In this document: one piece after another, positions 56,197 to 64,000 of the stretch | Position numbering within the stretch: the first letter of the stretch is position 1 | Layout: each line of letters opens with the position of its first letter | DNA from: Clostridium sp. | GTDB taxonomy: Bacteria > Bacillota > Clostridia > Clostridiales > Clostridiaceae | Assembly: GCF_021372645.1 (NCBI RefSeq) | Contig: NZ_JAJFUC010000015.1 | Span: forward strand, 85,327-149,326 | Direction: 5' to 3' | DNA: 64,000 nucleotides | Made by a program: the position numbers and the translations under genes | The notes under the pieces: model-generated | Database searches by the model: none | What the model was told of the DNA's origin: nothing | The model's input: the letters and a program-made list of their open reading frames with translations, nothing else

Positions 56197-57456
56197 ATGG
56201 CAAAAGAAAAAGAAGATACTGTGGTATTAAAAAAAGGAGTAGCCCAATTTCAACTAATTGGTGAAGCAAAAATAAATGACTATACCTTTAAGATTGATGA
56301 AGAATCTGCTTCTGGTTGGATTTATAATAATATGAATCTTGGCGTAGATTGTGGCAATGGTAATACTGTTTATTGTGACATGATGGGTGGATATAGTAGT
56401 ATAAACGATTCTGTTATTTATGTTCATGGTAAAAAAGAAGATGATAACGGTAAAGATGTAGACGATTATGAAAATAGGTTCACAGTAGATTGGGATGACA
56501 GGTTTGACGAAGATATTATTGATGAAGTTGGTAATCAGTGTTTTTTAACTGTCGGTCTTGAAAAAGATAATAAAGGAAAGACTTTTTCCAAGAAATTCTT
56601 ATCTGCTTACGATGCAATTGAATATATTAAAGAACATCTTGAAGAAGGTACGGTTATTAATGTTAAAGGTAATTTAAAGTATTCACCTTACCAGGGCAAT
56701 ACTCAGATAAAGAAAGAAGTAACTTCTGTATTTCTTTCAAAAGCAGATGATTCTTCTAAATATTCAGCGACTTTCCAACAAACTATTCTTATTGATAAAG
56801 ATAGTCTTGATAAGTATGATAAGGAATCAGGTTCATTTCCAGTTAACGCATATGTTGTAGATTATGTTGGCAAATACGGAGAAAGTAAACAAGAGATTAA
56901 ACAGAATATAGCATTTCCAAAGGTATTTCAGTTTAATGTTTCTCCTGATGAATTAGAAAAGGGTACAAAACTAGTTAGCAAACTTTTCAAGGCAAAGAAA
57001 GATAATGTTAATGAATTGCTTGTTGAAGGAGATATTATTGAAGGTCAAGCAAAGATTAATATTACTCTTGATGATGTACCAGATGATATTAAAGAATTAA
57101 TTGAATTGGGTGCATATACCGAAGAAGAGGCACTTGCCAAATGTGCAGTAGGGAATACAAGAGAAAAGAAAATGGTTATTAAGAAACCTGTAATTAAAAT
57201 GGTAGGTGAAGGTGACGATAAGAAACCTGTCATTGCTAGAACAGATGATAAATATAAATTTGATGATTTGGTATTTCTAAGTCAATTAGTTAATGATGAA
57301 GATGAAAATGAAGAAACTGAAAAGGATAATAAAAAGAAAAATAACAAAACTTCATCAAAAAACGATAAGAAGAATGACGATGAAAACAAAGAGGAATACA
57401 GTTTAGATGATTTGGATGCACTATTAAATGAAGATGATGACGAAATTCCATTTTAA
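56197..57456 (+). CDS. Phage single-stranded DNA-binding protein candidate (SSB-type tail)
   Basis: 419 aa from ATG 56197 (AAGGAGG upstream). The chain ends in LDALLNEDDDEIPF, the acidic tip that bacterial SSBs use to recruit repair and replication enzymes, after a Lys/Asn/Asp-rich flexible linker (about 375-400). Near 185-200 an OB-like strand set (INVKGNLKYSPYQGNTQIKKEV) is visible. Larger than host SSB (about 170 aa), like some large-phage versions. Location before the helicase and primase fits. Confidence 0.7.
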   Translation: MAKEKEDTVVLKKGVAQFQLIGEAKINDYTFKIDEESASGWIYNNMNLGVDCGNGNTVYCDMMGGYSSINDSVIYVHGKKEDDNGKDVDDYENRFTVDWDDRFDEDIIDEVGNQCFLTVGLEKDNKGKTFSKKFLSAYDAIEYIKEHLEEGTVINVKGNLKYSPYQGNTQIKKEVTSVFLSKADDSSKYSATFQQTILIDKDSLDKYDKESGSFPVNAYVVDYVGKYGESKQEIKQNIAFPKVFQFNVSPDELEKGTKLVSKLFKAKKDNVNELLVEGDIIEGQAKINITLDDVPDDIKELIELGAYTEEEALAKCAVGNTREKKMVIKKPVIKMVGEGDDKKPVIARTDDKYKFDDLVFLSQLVNDEDENEETEKDNKKKNNKTSSKNDKKNDDENKEEYSLDDLDALLNEDDDEIPF

Positions 57457-57458
57457 AC

Positions 57459-57477
57459 GAAGGGGTTAAACCCCTTC
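57459..57477 (+). terminator. Hairpin after the SSB-like gene
   Basis: GAAGGGG, 5 nt, CCCCTTC. The following tail is only moderately T-rich, so it may attenuate rather than stop transcription. Confidence 0.6.
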
Positions 57478-57516
57478 TTATCATAAATTTTTATAATAAA
57501 AGAAAGGTGGAAAATA

Positions 57517-58662
57517 TTGAGTAGAAAATTTGGAAAAGCAAATGTAATTAAAATTGATCCTTTGGCTTATAATATTTGTTTACTTGGAGAACCTAAAATT
57601 GGCAAAACAACTGTTATTAAAGAAATGCTTGAAAAACTTGTTGGAGAAAATGGATATATATTTTTAGAAATGGCTGGAGAAGCTGGAGCAGATGCTATTA
57701 ATAACATTGTATTTGAAGATGTTGACGAATGGGAAGAATTAGAAGATATCGTTGAAGACATTGAATATAATAAAGATACAGATTATGCGGATTTAAAAGT
57801 TATTGTTGCCGATACATATGATGGTTGGATAAAAATAGCAGAAGAAGAAGCTATTAGATTATGGAATAAAGATCATGCAGATAAAAAAGCGGATTCAATT
57901 GATTCTGCCTGGAATGGTTTCCAAAAAGGACAAAAGAAAGCATTTGAATTAATATTTGATATAATGGTCAGATTAGATAAAATCGGAGTTAAGATGATTA
58001 TTATTGGTCATGTTAAAAATAAAGAATTAACCGATATTGCAACAGGTAATACATATCAAACATTAACATCAGATGTTGAAAGAATTTATTTCAATCTTTT
58101 AAAGAAAAAAATGCATTTCTTAGGTCTTGCTTATTATGATAGAACTATAATTACTGAAAAGACAGGAAAGAAAAATATTGTTACTAAAAAAGATGAAACT
58201 AAAAATATAATTACGGAAGAAGCTAGAAAAATTAAATTCCGAGATGACAACATGGCACTTGATAGTGGATGTAGATTTGCTGATATTGTAGAAGAAATAC
58301 CACTTAATGCCGATGCATTAATTAACGCATTACAAGATGCAATTAAAAAGGAATATGAAAAAAATTCTGATAGTAAACCTATAGAAGTATCTAAGAAAGA
58401 ACAGGAGATTATTAAAAATAAAAAAGTAGAAGAAAATGCTTTAAAGAAAAAAGAGGAAATAGATAAGAAGAAAGAATTGGAACTGCGTAATAATTTAATA
58501 GAAGAATTTAAAACAATTATGGTATCAATAAGAGATGATAAAGAAAAGGTTATTAAAGTAACCAAGAAGATGAAGGAATTAGGGTTATCTGCAAAAGAAT
58601 TAGATTCCGCTGATGTTAACGTACTAAAGGAATTCATGGATTTTGTCAAAGGTTTGGTTTAA
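57517..58662 (+). CDS. RecA-like P-loop ATPase (AAA_24, phage recombination/replication)
   Basis: 381 aa from TTG (GAAAGGTGG upstream). ICLLGEPKIGKTTVIKEML (about residues 21-39) is Walker A; LKVIVADTYDGW (about 85-96) is Walker B; KMIIIGHVKNKEL is the sensor strand. This fits the AAA_24 / Sak4-like group of phage RecA-fold ATPases next to SSB and helicase genes, which promote annealing or strand exchange. The last 100 residues are a Lys/Glu coiled coil. It lies directly after the SSB-like gene, its usual partner. Confidence 0.8.
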   Translation: MSRKFGKANVIKIDPLAYNICLLGEPKIGKTTVIKEMLEKLVGENGYIFLEMAGEAGADAINNIVFEDVDEWEELEDIVEDIEYNKDTDYADLKVIVADTYDGWIKIAEEEAIRLWNKDHADKKADSIDSAWNGFQKGQKKAFELIFDIMVRLDKIGVKMIIIGHVKNKELTDIATGNTYQTLTSDVERIYFNLLKKKMHFLGLAYYDRTIITEKTGKKNIVTKKDETKNIITEEARKIKFRDDNMALDSGCRFADIVEEIPLNADALINALQDAIKKEYEKNSDSKPIEVSKKEQEIIKNKKVEENALKKKEEIDKKKELELRNNLIEEFKTIMVSIRDDKEKVIKVTKKMKELGLSAKELDSADVNVLKEFMDFVKGLV

Positions 58663-58677
58663 ATTATAAAAATGAAT

Positions 58678-58696
58678 AGAGGGGTATATCCCCTCT
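58678..58696 (+). terminator. Hairpin between replication genes
   Basis: AGAGGGG, 5 nt, CCCCTCT, then TATTATTTG. Same style as the hairpin at 57459. Confidence 0.6.
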
Positions 58697-58720
58697 TATT
58701 ATTTGAAGTAGGTGAATTGT

Positions 58721-59176
58721 ATGACGAAGATGACACAAGAAGAAAAAGATAGTTTTGATAAGTTATATCAGTATATTAAAGAAGAAATATTTGCATATAA
58801 AGATCAATCATTACCTAAATACATGGTATTAAGACTTAAAGGATTAGCAGAGGGTAAATTTATTGCAAATAGTAATGTTAAACCAATGGGGAAGTACACA
58901 TATCAACAAATATTATTTACCTTTAAGATAAATAAATTAAAGATAAAAGAGATAATTAATTCTTCTAGTTTTAAAAATGAAGAACATAAGTTTAATACAA
59001 TAATGTTAATTATCGAGAAAGATATTAATGATGTTGTTACAAGATTAAATCAAAAGATTCAATCTGAAAGAAAATTAGAAAGTATTGATTTAGAAAATGT
59101 AACTCATGAAGGAGCAGGATATAAAAACAAAAACGATGGTAAACAATTAAATGATGAATTAAATGATTTATGGTAA
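58721..59176 (+). CDS. Helical protein before the helicase (possible loader)
   Basis: 151 aa from ATG 58721 (GTAGGTG upstream). All-helical, basic: LPKYMVLRLKGLAEGKFIAN...YTYQQILFTFKINKLKIKEII. Position right before the DnaB-like helicase suggests a helicase-loading or accessory protein; no motif proves it. Confidence 0.6.
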   Translation: MTKMTQEEKDSFDKLYQYIKEEIFAYKDQSLPKYMVLRLKGLAEGKFIANSNVKPMGKYTYQQILFTFKINKLKIKEIINSSSFKNEEHKFNTIMLIIEKDINDVVTRLNQKIQSERKLESIDLENVTHEGAGYKNKNDGKQLNDELNDLW

Positions 59177-59188
59177 TGGTGGTGGCAA

Positions 59189-60685
59189 ATGACTGAAAAG
59201 AAAAAGGAATTATCTTTATTTGAAACGGAACTAATTAAAAGTAGTAAAATTGTTAAAAAATATAAACTTGCTTGTGAAGCAAATATAGTATCAATATTAT
59301 ATCAAAATCCAGATTTTTATTATACATATGATAAATTAAGTCTTAAAAGTTTTCATAATAATATCTGGAAAGTGTATTGGCAAATAGGTTATGACATTAT
59401 CGTAAAAGAAACTAAAAAAACCCTGGATGATATTACCGTAGGATTATATCTTGAAAAACATCCTAAATTAAAACAAAAGTATGATGAATACGGTGGTTAT
59501 GATACCATTGATAAAGCCAAAGAGTATATAAATATTGAAAATATTGATGGTTACATTAATGAATTGAACAAATGGAATGCAGTTTTACAACTACTCGCCA
59601 GAAGATTTCCAGTATATGATAAAATCAAAGAATTTGTAGATATGAGTGCAGAAGATATTTATAATTTATTTGATGCTCAATTAAACCATATTTTTGTTAA
59701 TGTTGATAATGATGTAAAGAGTTATAGTATTACCGATGGTATTGATGAATTAATAGATGAACTAAATGAAGGATTTGCAGTTGGATTACCTTTTTACAAT
59801 ATGCCATTAATTAATAAAGAAACTGGTGGAATGTTAACTGGAAATATAACATTAATTGGTGGTTTATCAAATGTAGGTAAAAGTACTTTTGCAAGATCAA
59901 TTACTATACCTAGTATAATAAAAGAAAAAGAAAAAGTAGTAATTATACTTAATGAAGATGGCAAGAAAAAGTGGCAACGTGAAATGTTAGTTTATATTGC
60001 TAATAATATACTAAAGAAAGATTTGCAAAAATTTATAGTAAGAGATGGAAAATATAGTGATGAAATAAAACAAATATTAATAGATAGTGCAAAATGGTTA
60101 AAAGAACAAGCAGATAATCATACGGTTACTTTAATTCCTTTTGAAAAATATCAAACTGCTAAAGCAATTAAGGTTATCAAAAAATTTGCTAGTATGGGTG
60201 TTAAGTACTTTATATTAGATACTTTTAAGATGGATGCAGGAAAAGTAAGTAATAATTCCTGGTTAGAAATGCAACAAGCAATGGTCGATATTTATGATGT
60301 TGTTAAACCTGAATCAAAAGATTTACATATTTTAATGACTTTTCAATTAGCAAAAGGTAGTGCAAAACAAAGATATTATAATCAGGATAATGTGGGAGTA
60401 GCTAAAAATATTATTGATCCTACTAGCACTTGTATTATGATACGTGATGTTTTAGAAGATGAATATCCAGATGGTAAGCACGAATTAAAAGTTTATCGTT
60501 TAGAAGGGAAGAATGGTAAAACCAAACTTCCTGTCAAATTAGATAAAGATAAAAGATATCAAATAGTTTTTATTGTAAAAAATCGTGAAGGTAGTGCTAA
60601 TGCTTATCAGATTGTGATTGAGCATGATATGGCAAGAAATATTATGAAAGAAATTGGTATTACACATGTTGCGATTGATTGGTAG
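59189..60685 (+). CDS. DnaB-like replicative helicase
   Basis: 498 aa. RecA-fold motor in the second half: Walker A GGLSNVGKSTFARS (about residues 225-238), ILNEDGKKKWQREM, Walker B KYFILDTFKMDAG (about 335), LMTFQLAKGSAKQRYYNQDNVGVAKNIID as motif H3/H4 region. The N-terminal 180 residues are helical and act in place of the DnaB N-domain. It unwinds the fork and is followed by the primase. Start ATG 59189, 12 bases after the previous stop. Confidence 0.9.
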   Translation: MTEKKKELSLFETELIKSSKIVKKYKLACEANIVSILYQNPDFYYTYDKLSLKSFHNNIWKVYWQIGYDIIVKETKKTLDDITVGLYLEKHPKLKQKYDEYGGYDTIDKAKEYINIENIDGYINELNKWNAVLQLLARRFPVYDKIKEFVDMSAEDIYNLFDAQLNHIFVNVDNDVKSYSITDGIDELIDELNEGFAVGLPFYNMPLINKETGGMLTGNITLIGGLSNVGKSTFARSITIPSIIKEKEKVVIILNEDGKKKWQREMLVYIANNILKKDLQKFIVRDGKYSDEIKQILIDSAKWLKEQADNHTVTLIPFEKYQTAKAIKVIKKFASMGVKYFILDTFKMDAGKVSNNSWLEMQQAMVDIYDVVKPESKDLHILMTFQLAKGSAKQRYYNQDNVGVAKNIIDPTSTCIMIRDVLEDEYPDGKHELKVYRLEGKNGKTKLPVKLDKDKRYQIVFIVKNREGSANAYQIVIEHDMARNIMKEIGITHVAIDW

Positions 60686-60705
60686 AAAGTAGGTGACTTT
60701 TAAGT

Positions 60706-61800
60706 GTGACAGCAACAGAATTAATTGAATATATTCAAAATAATAATTTAATCAAAATAGTGTTAGATGATTTAGGTTGTCATGATTTGAGAGAATATTC
60801 TACAGAATTAAGATGTGGTCTACCAGGACATAAAAATAAAACAAGTATAGCAATAAAAAGAGATACTTTAAAGGTTAAAATATTTCAATCAGATGGAGAT
60901 ATTATTCGTGGTAATTTATTAACTCTTATAATGACAATAAAAAGTATTTCTTTTGTTGATGCTAATAAGTATTTACATAAATTATTTGGATTGAAATATC
61001 AATATAAAAAACATAAACAAACAAAAGAAGAAGCAAATAAAGAAGACCCATTGGAAATATTTAAGAAAATTAAACGTAAAAGAAATTGTGTGAATACTAA
61101 TGATATTGAAATTTATGATAGTACCATAATAGAAGAATACGAACCTGTTCTATTTATAGATTGGGTTAAAGAAGATGGTATTATGGAATTTACTCGTAAG
61201 AGGTTTAATATTGGTTACAGTTACAAACATAAAAGAATTGTAATTCCAGTTAGGCATTGGTCTGGAGAAGATGATGATTATATTGGTATTATCGGACGTA
61301 CTACAGTAAAAAATTATGATTTACTTGATATACCTAAATATTATCCCCTCAAACCATATTTAAAATCTCTTAATATATATGGTTTACAAGAAAATTATCA
61401 AGGTATTCAAGAAGCAAATATGGTAATTGTTGCGGAAAGTGAGAAATCAACATTAAAAAGACATAGTAGATTAGATGAGACTGTAGTTGCCATTGGTTCT
61501 CATTCATTAAGTGAAGAGCAGATAAAAATTCTTATCGGGTTAAATGTTGAGATTGTTATAGCTATGGATCAAGGAATTGATATTAATTATATTAGGTCAA
61601 TGTGTGAGAGATTTTATGGTATTAGGCAGATATCATACATTTTTGACAAATGGGAATTGCTCAAAGATAAAGAAGCACCAATGGACAAACCTAATAAGAT
61701 TTATCAATTCTTATTAAAACACAGAATTGATTATGATGAGAAAGAACATAAAGAATATTTGAAATATTTAAAGGAGATAGATAATGCGAAAAACAAATGA
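60706..61800 (+). CDS. DNA primase (DnaG-type, Toprim)
   Basis: 364 aa from GTG (GTAGGTGAC upstream). N-terminal CHDLREYSTELRCGLPGHKNKTSIAIK is a degenerate CHC2-type zinc site. The Toprim core holds VIVAESEKSTLKRHSRLDETVVAIGSHSLS (catalytic Glu) and EIVIAMDQGIDINYI (Asp-x-D in the form D-Q-G). It makes RNA primers at the fork together with the helicase upstream. The nuclease gene starts 17 bases before its stop. Confidence 0.85.
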   Translation: MTATELIEYIQNNNLIKIVLDDLGCHDLREYSTELRCGLPGHKNKTSIAIKRDTLKVKIFQSDGDIIRGNLLTLIMTIKSISFVDANKYLHKLFGLKYQYKKHKQTKEEANKEDPLEIFKKIKRKRNCVNTNDIEIYDSTIIEEYEPVLFIDWVKEDGIMEFTRKRFNIGYSYKHKRIVIPVRHWSGEDDDYIGIIGRTTVKNYDLLDIPKYYPLKPYLKSLNIYGLQENYQGIQEANMVIVAESEKSTLKRHSRLDETVVAIGSHSLSEEQIKILIGLNVEIVIAMDQGIDINYIRSMCERFYGIRQISYIFDKWELLKDKEAPMDKPNKIYQFLLKHRIDYDEKEHKEYLKYLKEIDNAKNK

Positions 61801-62950
61801 AGAACTTGAACAAATAAAAAAGGATTTAGGAGTAAGTAGACTCTGGAGTTGGTCAAGACTTGAAAAGTATATAGATGATACATATGGTTATATGCTTAAA
61901 TATATATTACATATTGACGAAGATAGAAATGATAGTATATATGCGATATCTGGCACAATTGCCCATGAAAGTATGGAAAATTTCTATAAAGACAATTTAA
62001 CCAATCAAGAAATGTTTGATTTATATGAAGATAAACTATTTGAGTTTAATACTATGGGGTTATTATATGATAGATCAGATAAAGATAAGAATGAAAAAAT
62101 AGCCAAAAAATATGAAGATTGTATGAGGCATTATTTTTTAAATCATAAAAAAATGACTAATAAACCAATTATAGAACCGTTTATATTAATCAAAATTGGT
62201 GATTATTACTTCCAGGGATATATTGATATGATTAATATTGAGACAAGAGATAAAAAGAAAAAAATAATAATTACAGATTTTAAAACAAGTAGCATCTATA
62301 CTGGCAAGAAACTTATAGAAAAGTCAGGGCAATTATTACTTTATGGTGAAGGTATACATCAAAAATCAAACACTCCCTATGAAGATATCGTTCTCAGATT
62401 TAATTTTATGAAATATGTTAATGTTACATATACACAAAAGAAAGGTGATAAAAAAGTTAGGCAGATTGAAAGAAATGCAATAGGTAAAAAACTTCAATCT
62501 AATACAAAAACATGGTTAAAACATTTTGGTTATTCTGAAGAAGAAATAGAAAATTATTTACAACAAATGATTAATACAAATGGTATAGAATGTTTACCGA
62601 AAGAAGTCCAAGATACATTTGAAATAGATGATTGTTATATTGAAACCGAAATTAATGAAGAAATTATTAGTAATCATAAAAATAATATTATAAAGACAAT
62701 AGAAGAAATCCTGGAAAAGGAAAATGAATTTAAAGAAACAAAAGATAAAAATTTATTTTGGAAAGATGTAACCAAGGAAGATAGTTATTATTATGCTAAT
62801 TTAAGTGGATATTCAGCAAACTTACATATGCCTTATAAACGGTATTTAGAAGAATTTGAAAATCAAAGTAAACAAGATGATTTATTAGGAGTATTAGACA
62901 ATAAGAAAGATAGTTTGGATTTAGATTGGCTCGATGAGATATTAAATTAG
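61784..62950 (+). CDS. PD-(D/E)XK nuclease (RecB/Cas4-like)
   Basis: 388 aa. WSWSRLEKYIDD, GTIAHESMENFY (His), YFQGYIDMINI (Asp), IIITDFKTSS (D-x-K, the core of the active site) and GQLLLYGEGI (Gln) appear in the RecB-nuclease order at about residues 21-190. Probably a 5'-3' exonuclease for recombination-dependent replication or host DNA degradation. Coupled to the primase by a 17-base overlap. Confidence 0.85.
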   Translation: MRKTNEELEQIKKDLGVSRLWSWSRLEKYIDDTYGYMLKYILHIDEDRNDSIYAISGTIAHESMENFYKDNLTNQEMFDLYEDKLFEFNTMGLLYDRSDKDKNEKIAKKYEDCMRHYFLNHKKMTNKPIIEPFILIKIGDYYFQGYIDMINIETRDKKKKIIITDFKTSSIYTGKKLIEKSGQLLLYGEGIHQKSNTPYEDIVLRFNFMKYVNVTYTQKKGDKKVRQIERNAIGKKLQSNTKTWLKHFGYSEEEIENYLQQMINTNGIECLPKEVQDTFEIDDCYIETEINEEIISNHKNNIIKTIEEILEKENEFKETKDKNLFWKDVTKEDSYYYANLSGYSANLHMPYKRYLEEFENQSKQDDLLGVLDNKKDSLDLDWLDEILN

Positions 62951-62959
62951 GAGGATTGA

Positions 62960-64000
62960 ATGAGATATAATAATTACCATAAACACGATCATTATTCAAA
63001 TATTAGAACCCTTGATTGTGTTGTAAAACCACAAGATTACATAAATAGAGCATTAGAATTAAACCATACAACCATGTTTACAACACAACATGGTTGGACA
63101 GGTAATTTTTTAGAAATGTATGATTTATGTAAAAAAAATAATTTGAAGATGATTTATGGGGCAGAATTATATATTGTTAAAGATAGATTTGAAAAAGATA
63201 GTAATAATAATCATATTATCATTGTTGGAAGAAATCAAGATGCTTTTTATCAATTAAATGAAATTATGTCTGAATCAAATAAAACAGGTTTTTATTATAA
63301 ACCACGAATTGATTTAGAATTATTGTTAAAACTTGATCCAAATAATTTTATTATTACTTCTGCTTGTGTTGCAGGGATATTAAAAAATCAAGAAAGTGAA
63401 AATATATTTTTAGAACCCATATTAGAGCATTTCAGAAATAATTTTTATTTAGAAACACAATCTCATGTACATGAATACCAAGCAAAATATAATCAAAAGA
63501 TATTAGAGTTAAGTAAACGATACAATATAAATATAATTCATGCAAATGATTCTCATTATATATATCCTGAAGATAGTTATAAAAGAGATATGTTTCTTAA
63601 AGGTAAGGGGTTAAAATATGATGAAGAAGATGGATTTATATTAGATTACCCAGATTATGAAACGATATTAGATAGATATAAAAATCAAGGTATCTTATCG
63701 CAAATTCAAGCAAAGAAAGCAATTGAAAATACTCTTATTTTTGATCAATGTGAAGAGTTATATTTTGATAAAGAAATTAAAATGCCAACTATATATCCTA
63801 ATGAAAATTCTAATAAAAAATTAAAATCTATTATTATTCAAAAATGGAATGAAGAAAAGAAGAATATAAACCCCGAAAGATATAAGGAATATATAGAAGG
63901 TATTGCATTTGAATATGACATTATTAAAAAGACACATATGGCAGATTATTTTCTTTTGAATGAAAGGATTATAGATAAAGCAGTAAATGAATATAATGGT
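62960..64000 (+). CDS. DNA polymerase III alpha subunit, N-terminal part
   Basis: 347 codons visible; the frame is open at the window end. The PHP domain is clear: NYHKHDHYSNIRTLDC, TTQHGWTGNFLEMYDLCKKNNLKMIYGAELYI, ITSACVAGIL and IHANDSHYI, the metal-binding His and Asp of DnaE/PolC proteins. The polymerase palm must lie beyond 64000. GGAGG lies 8 bases before the ATG. With ligase, helicase, primase and SSB it makes the element largely independent of host replication. Confidence 0.93.
   Translation, partial: MRYNNYHKHDHYSNIRTLDCVVKPQDYINRALELNHTTMFTTQHGWTGNFLEMYDLCKKNNLKMIYGAELYIVKDRFEKDSNNNHIIIVGRNQDAFYQLNEIMSESNKTGFYYKPRIDLELLLKLDPNNFIITSACVAGILKNQESENIFLEPILEHFRNNFYLETQSHVHEYQAKYNQKILELSKRYNINIIHANDSHYIYPEDSYKRDMFLKGKGLKYDEEDGFILDYPDYETILDRYKNQGILSQIQAKKAIENTLIFDQCEELYFDKEIKMPTIYPNENSNKKLKSIIIQKWNEEKKNINPERYKEYIEGIAFEYDIIKKTHMADYFLLNERIIDKAVNEYNG

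Noticed and set aside
1-64000. CRISPR array
   Set aside because: The repeats found are short, dispersed or palindromic and not evenly spaced by unique 30-40 nt spacers; no cas genes seen.
1-64000. tRNA or rRNA genes
   Set aside because: No clover-leaf with a GTTCRANNC arm was noticed; the structured elements at 33.4 and 39.2 kb lack T-arm features. A tRNA scan would settle it.

Overview
The window is a very AT-rich, gene-dense segment of a large extrachromosomal mobile genome from a low-GC Firmicute, most likely a large phage or phage-plasmid of Clostridia or a related group. This rests on strong AGGAGG ribosome sites, many TTG starts, dozens of 40-150 aa orphan genes packed almost all on one strand, free-standing HNH endonucleases, an Agr-type peptide-signalling cassette, and a full replication module (DnaB-like helicase, primase, Pol III alpha, ligase, SSB-like protein). 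No virion structural gene is in the window, so a plasmid cannot be excluded.

Layout. (1) 1-3.4 kb, minus strand: a UvrD/PcrA helicase running off the left edge, a RepL-like replication gene and a tyrosine recombinase, each of the last two with its own minus-strand promoter. (2) 3.4-4.66 kb: a divergent intergenic region with a cytosine-free tract of about 300 nt, two LexA-like boxes, a perfect 22-bp palindrome and a rho-independent terminator. (3) 4.66-25 kb, plus strand: about 60 small genes, mostly orphans (zinc ribbons, small regulators, a DUF262/ParB-like protein, a P-loop kinase, a secreted 3D-domain protein). Its left part, 5.4-12.5 kb, is saturated with the oriented heptamer ATAACAG, often displayed in the loops of perfect intergenic stem-loops, and contains a type I hammerhead ribozyme. 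(4) 25.8-29.3 kb: an Agr-like cassette (DUF5317 membrane protein, AgrC-like receptor without a kinase domain, AgrD-like propeptide, HTH-MazF fusion, a gene full of RNA hairpins, AgrB). (5) 29.4-33 kb: a gene behind a LexA-type operator, then a tightly coupled operon of a DGQHR (DndB-like) protein, a degenerate tyrosine recombinase and a small protein. (6) 33-48.9 kb: a leader with a highly structured RNA, RNase HI, HNH enzymes, two DNA methyltransferases and many orphan genes; from 38 kb a dispersed family of 22-bp palindromes and a TCATGATTTT leader box mark the intergenic gaps. (7) 49-64 kb: NAD-dependent ligase, a lone TnpB, a gene with an in-frame UGA, two more methyltransferases, an HD hydrolase, an SSB-tailed protein, a RecA-like ATPase, DnaB-like helicase, primase, PD-(D/E)XK nuclease and the start of Pol III alpha.

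How the genes may work together. The right end is a self-sufficient replisome and recombination set. The left end looks like a plasmid-style replication and recombination unit, consistent with a temperate or episomal life style. The Agr cassette could let the element sense cell or element density; with LexA-like operators and the dispersed palindromes (candidate repressor sites) it forms a plausible decision layer. The methyltransferases and DGQHR/ParB-fold proteins suggest protection from, or competition over, host DNA restriction. These regulatory links are inferences from sequence and position.
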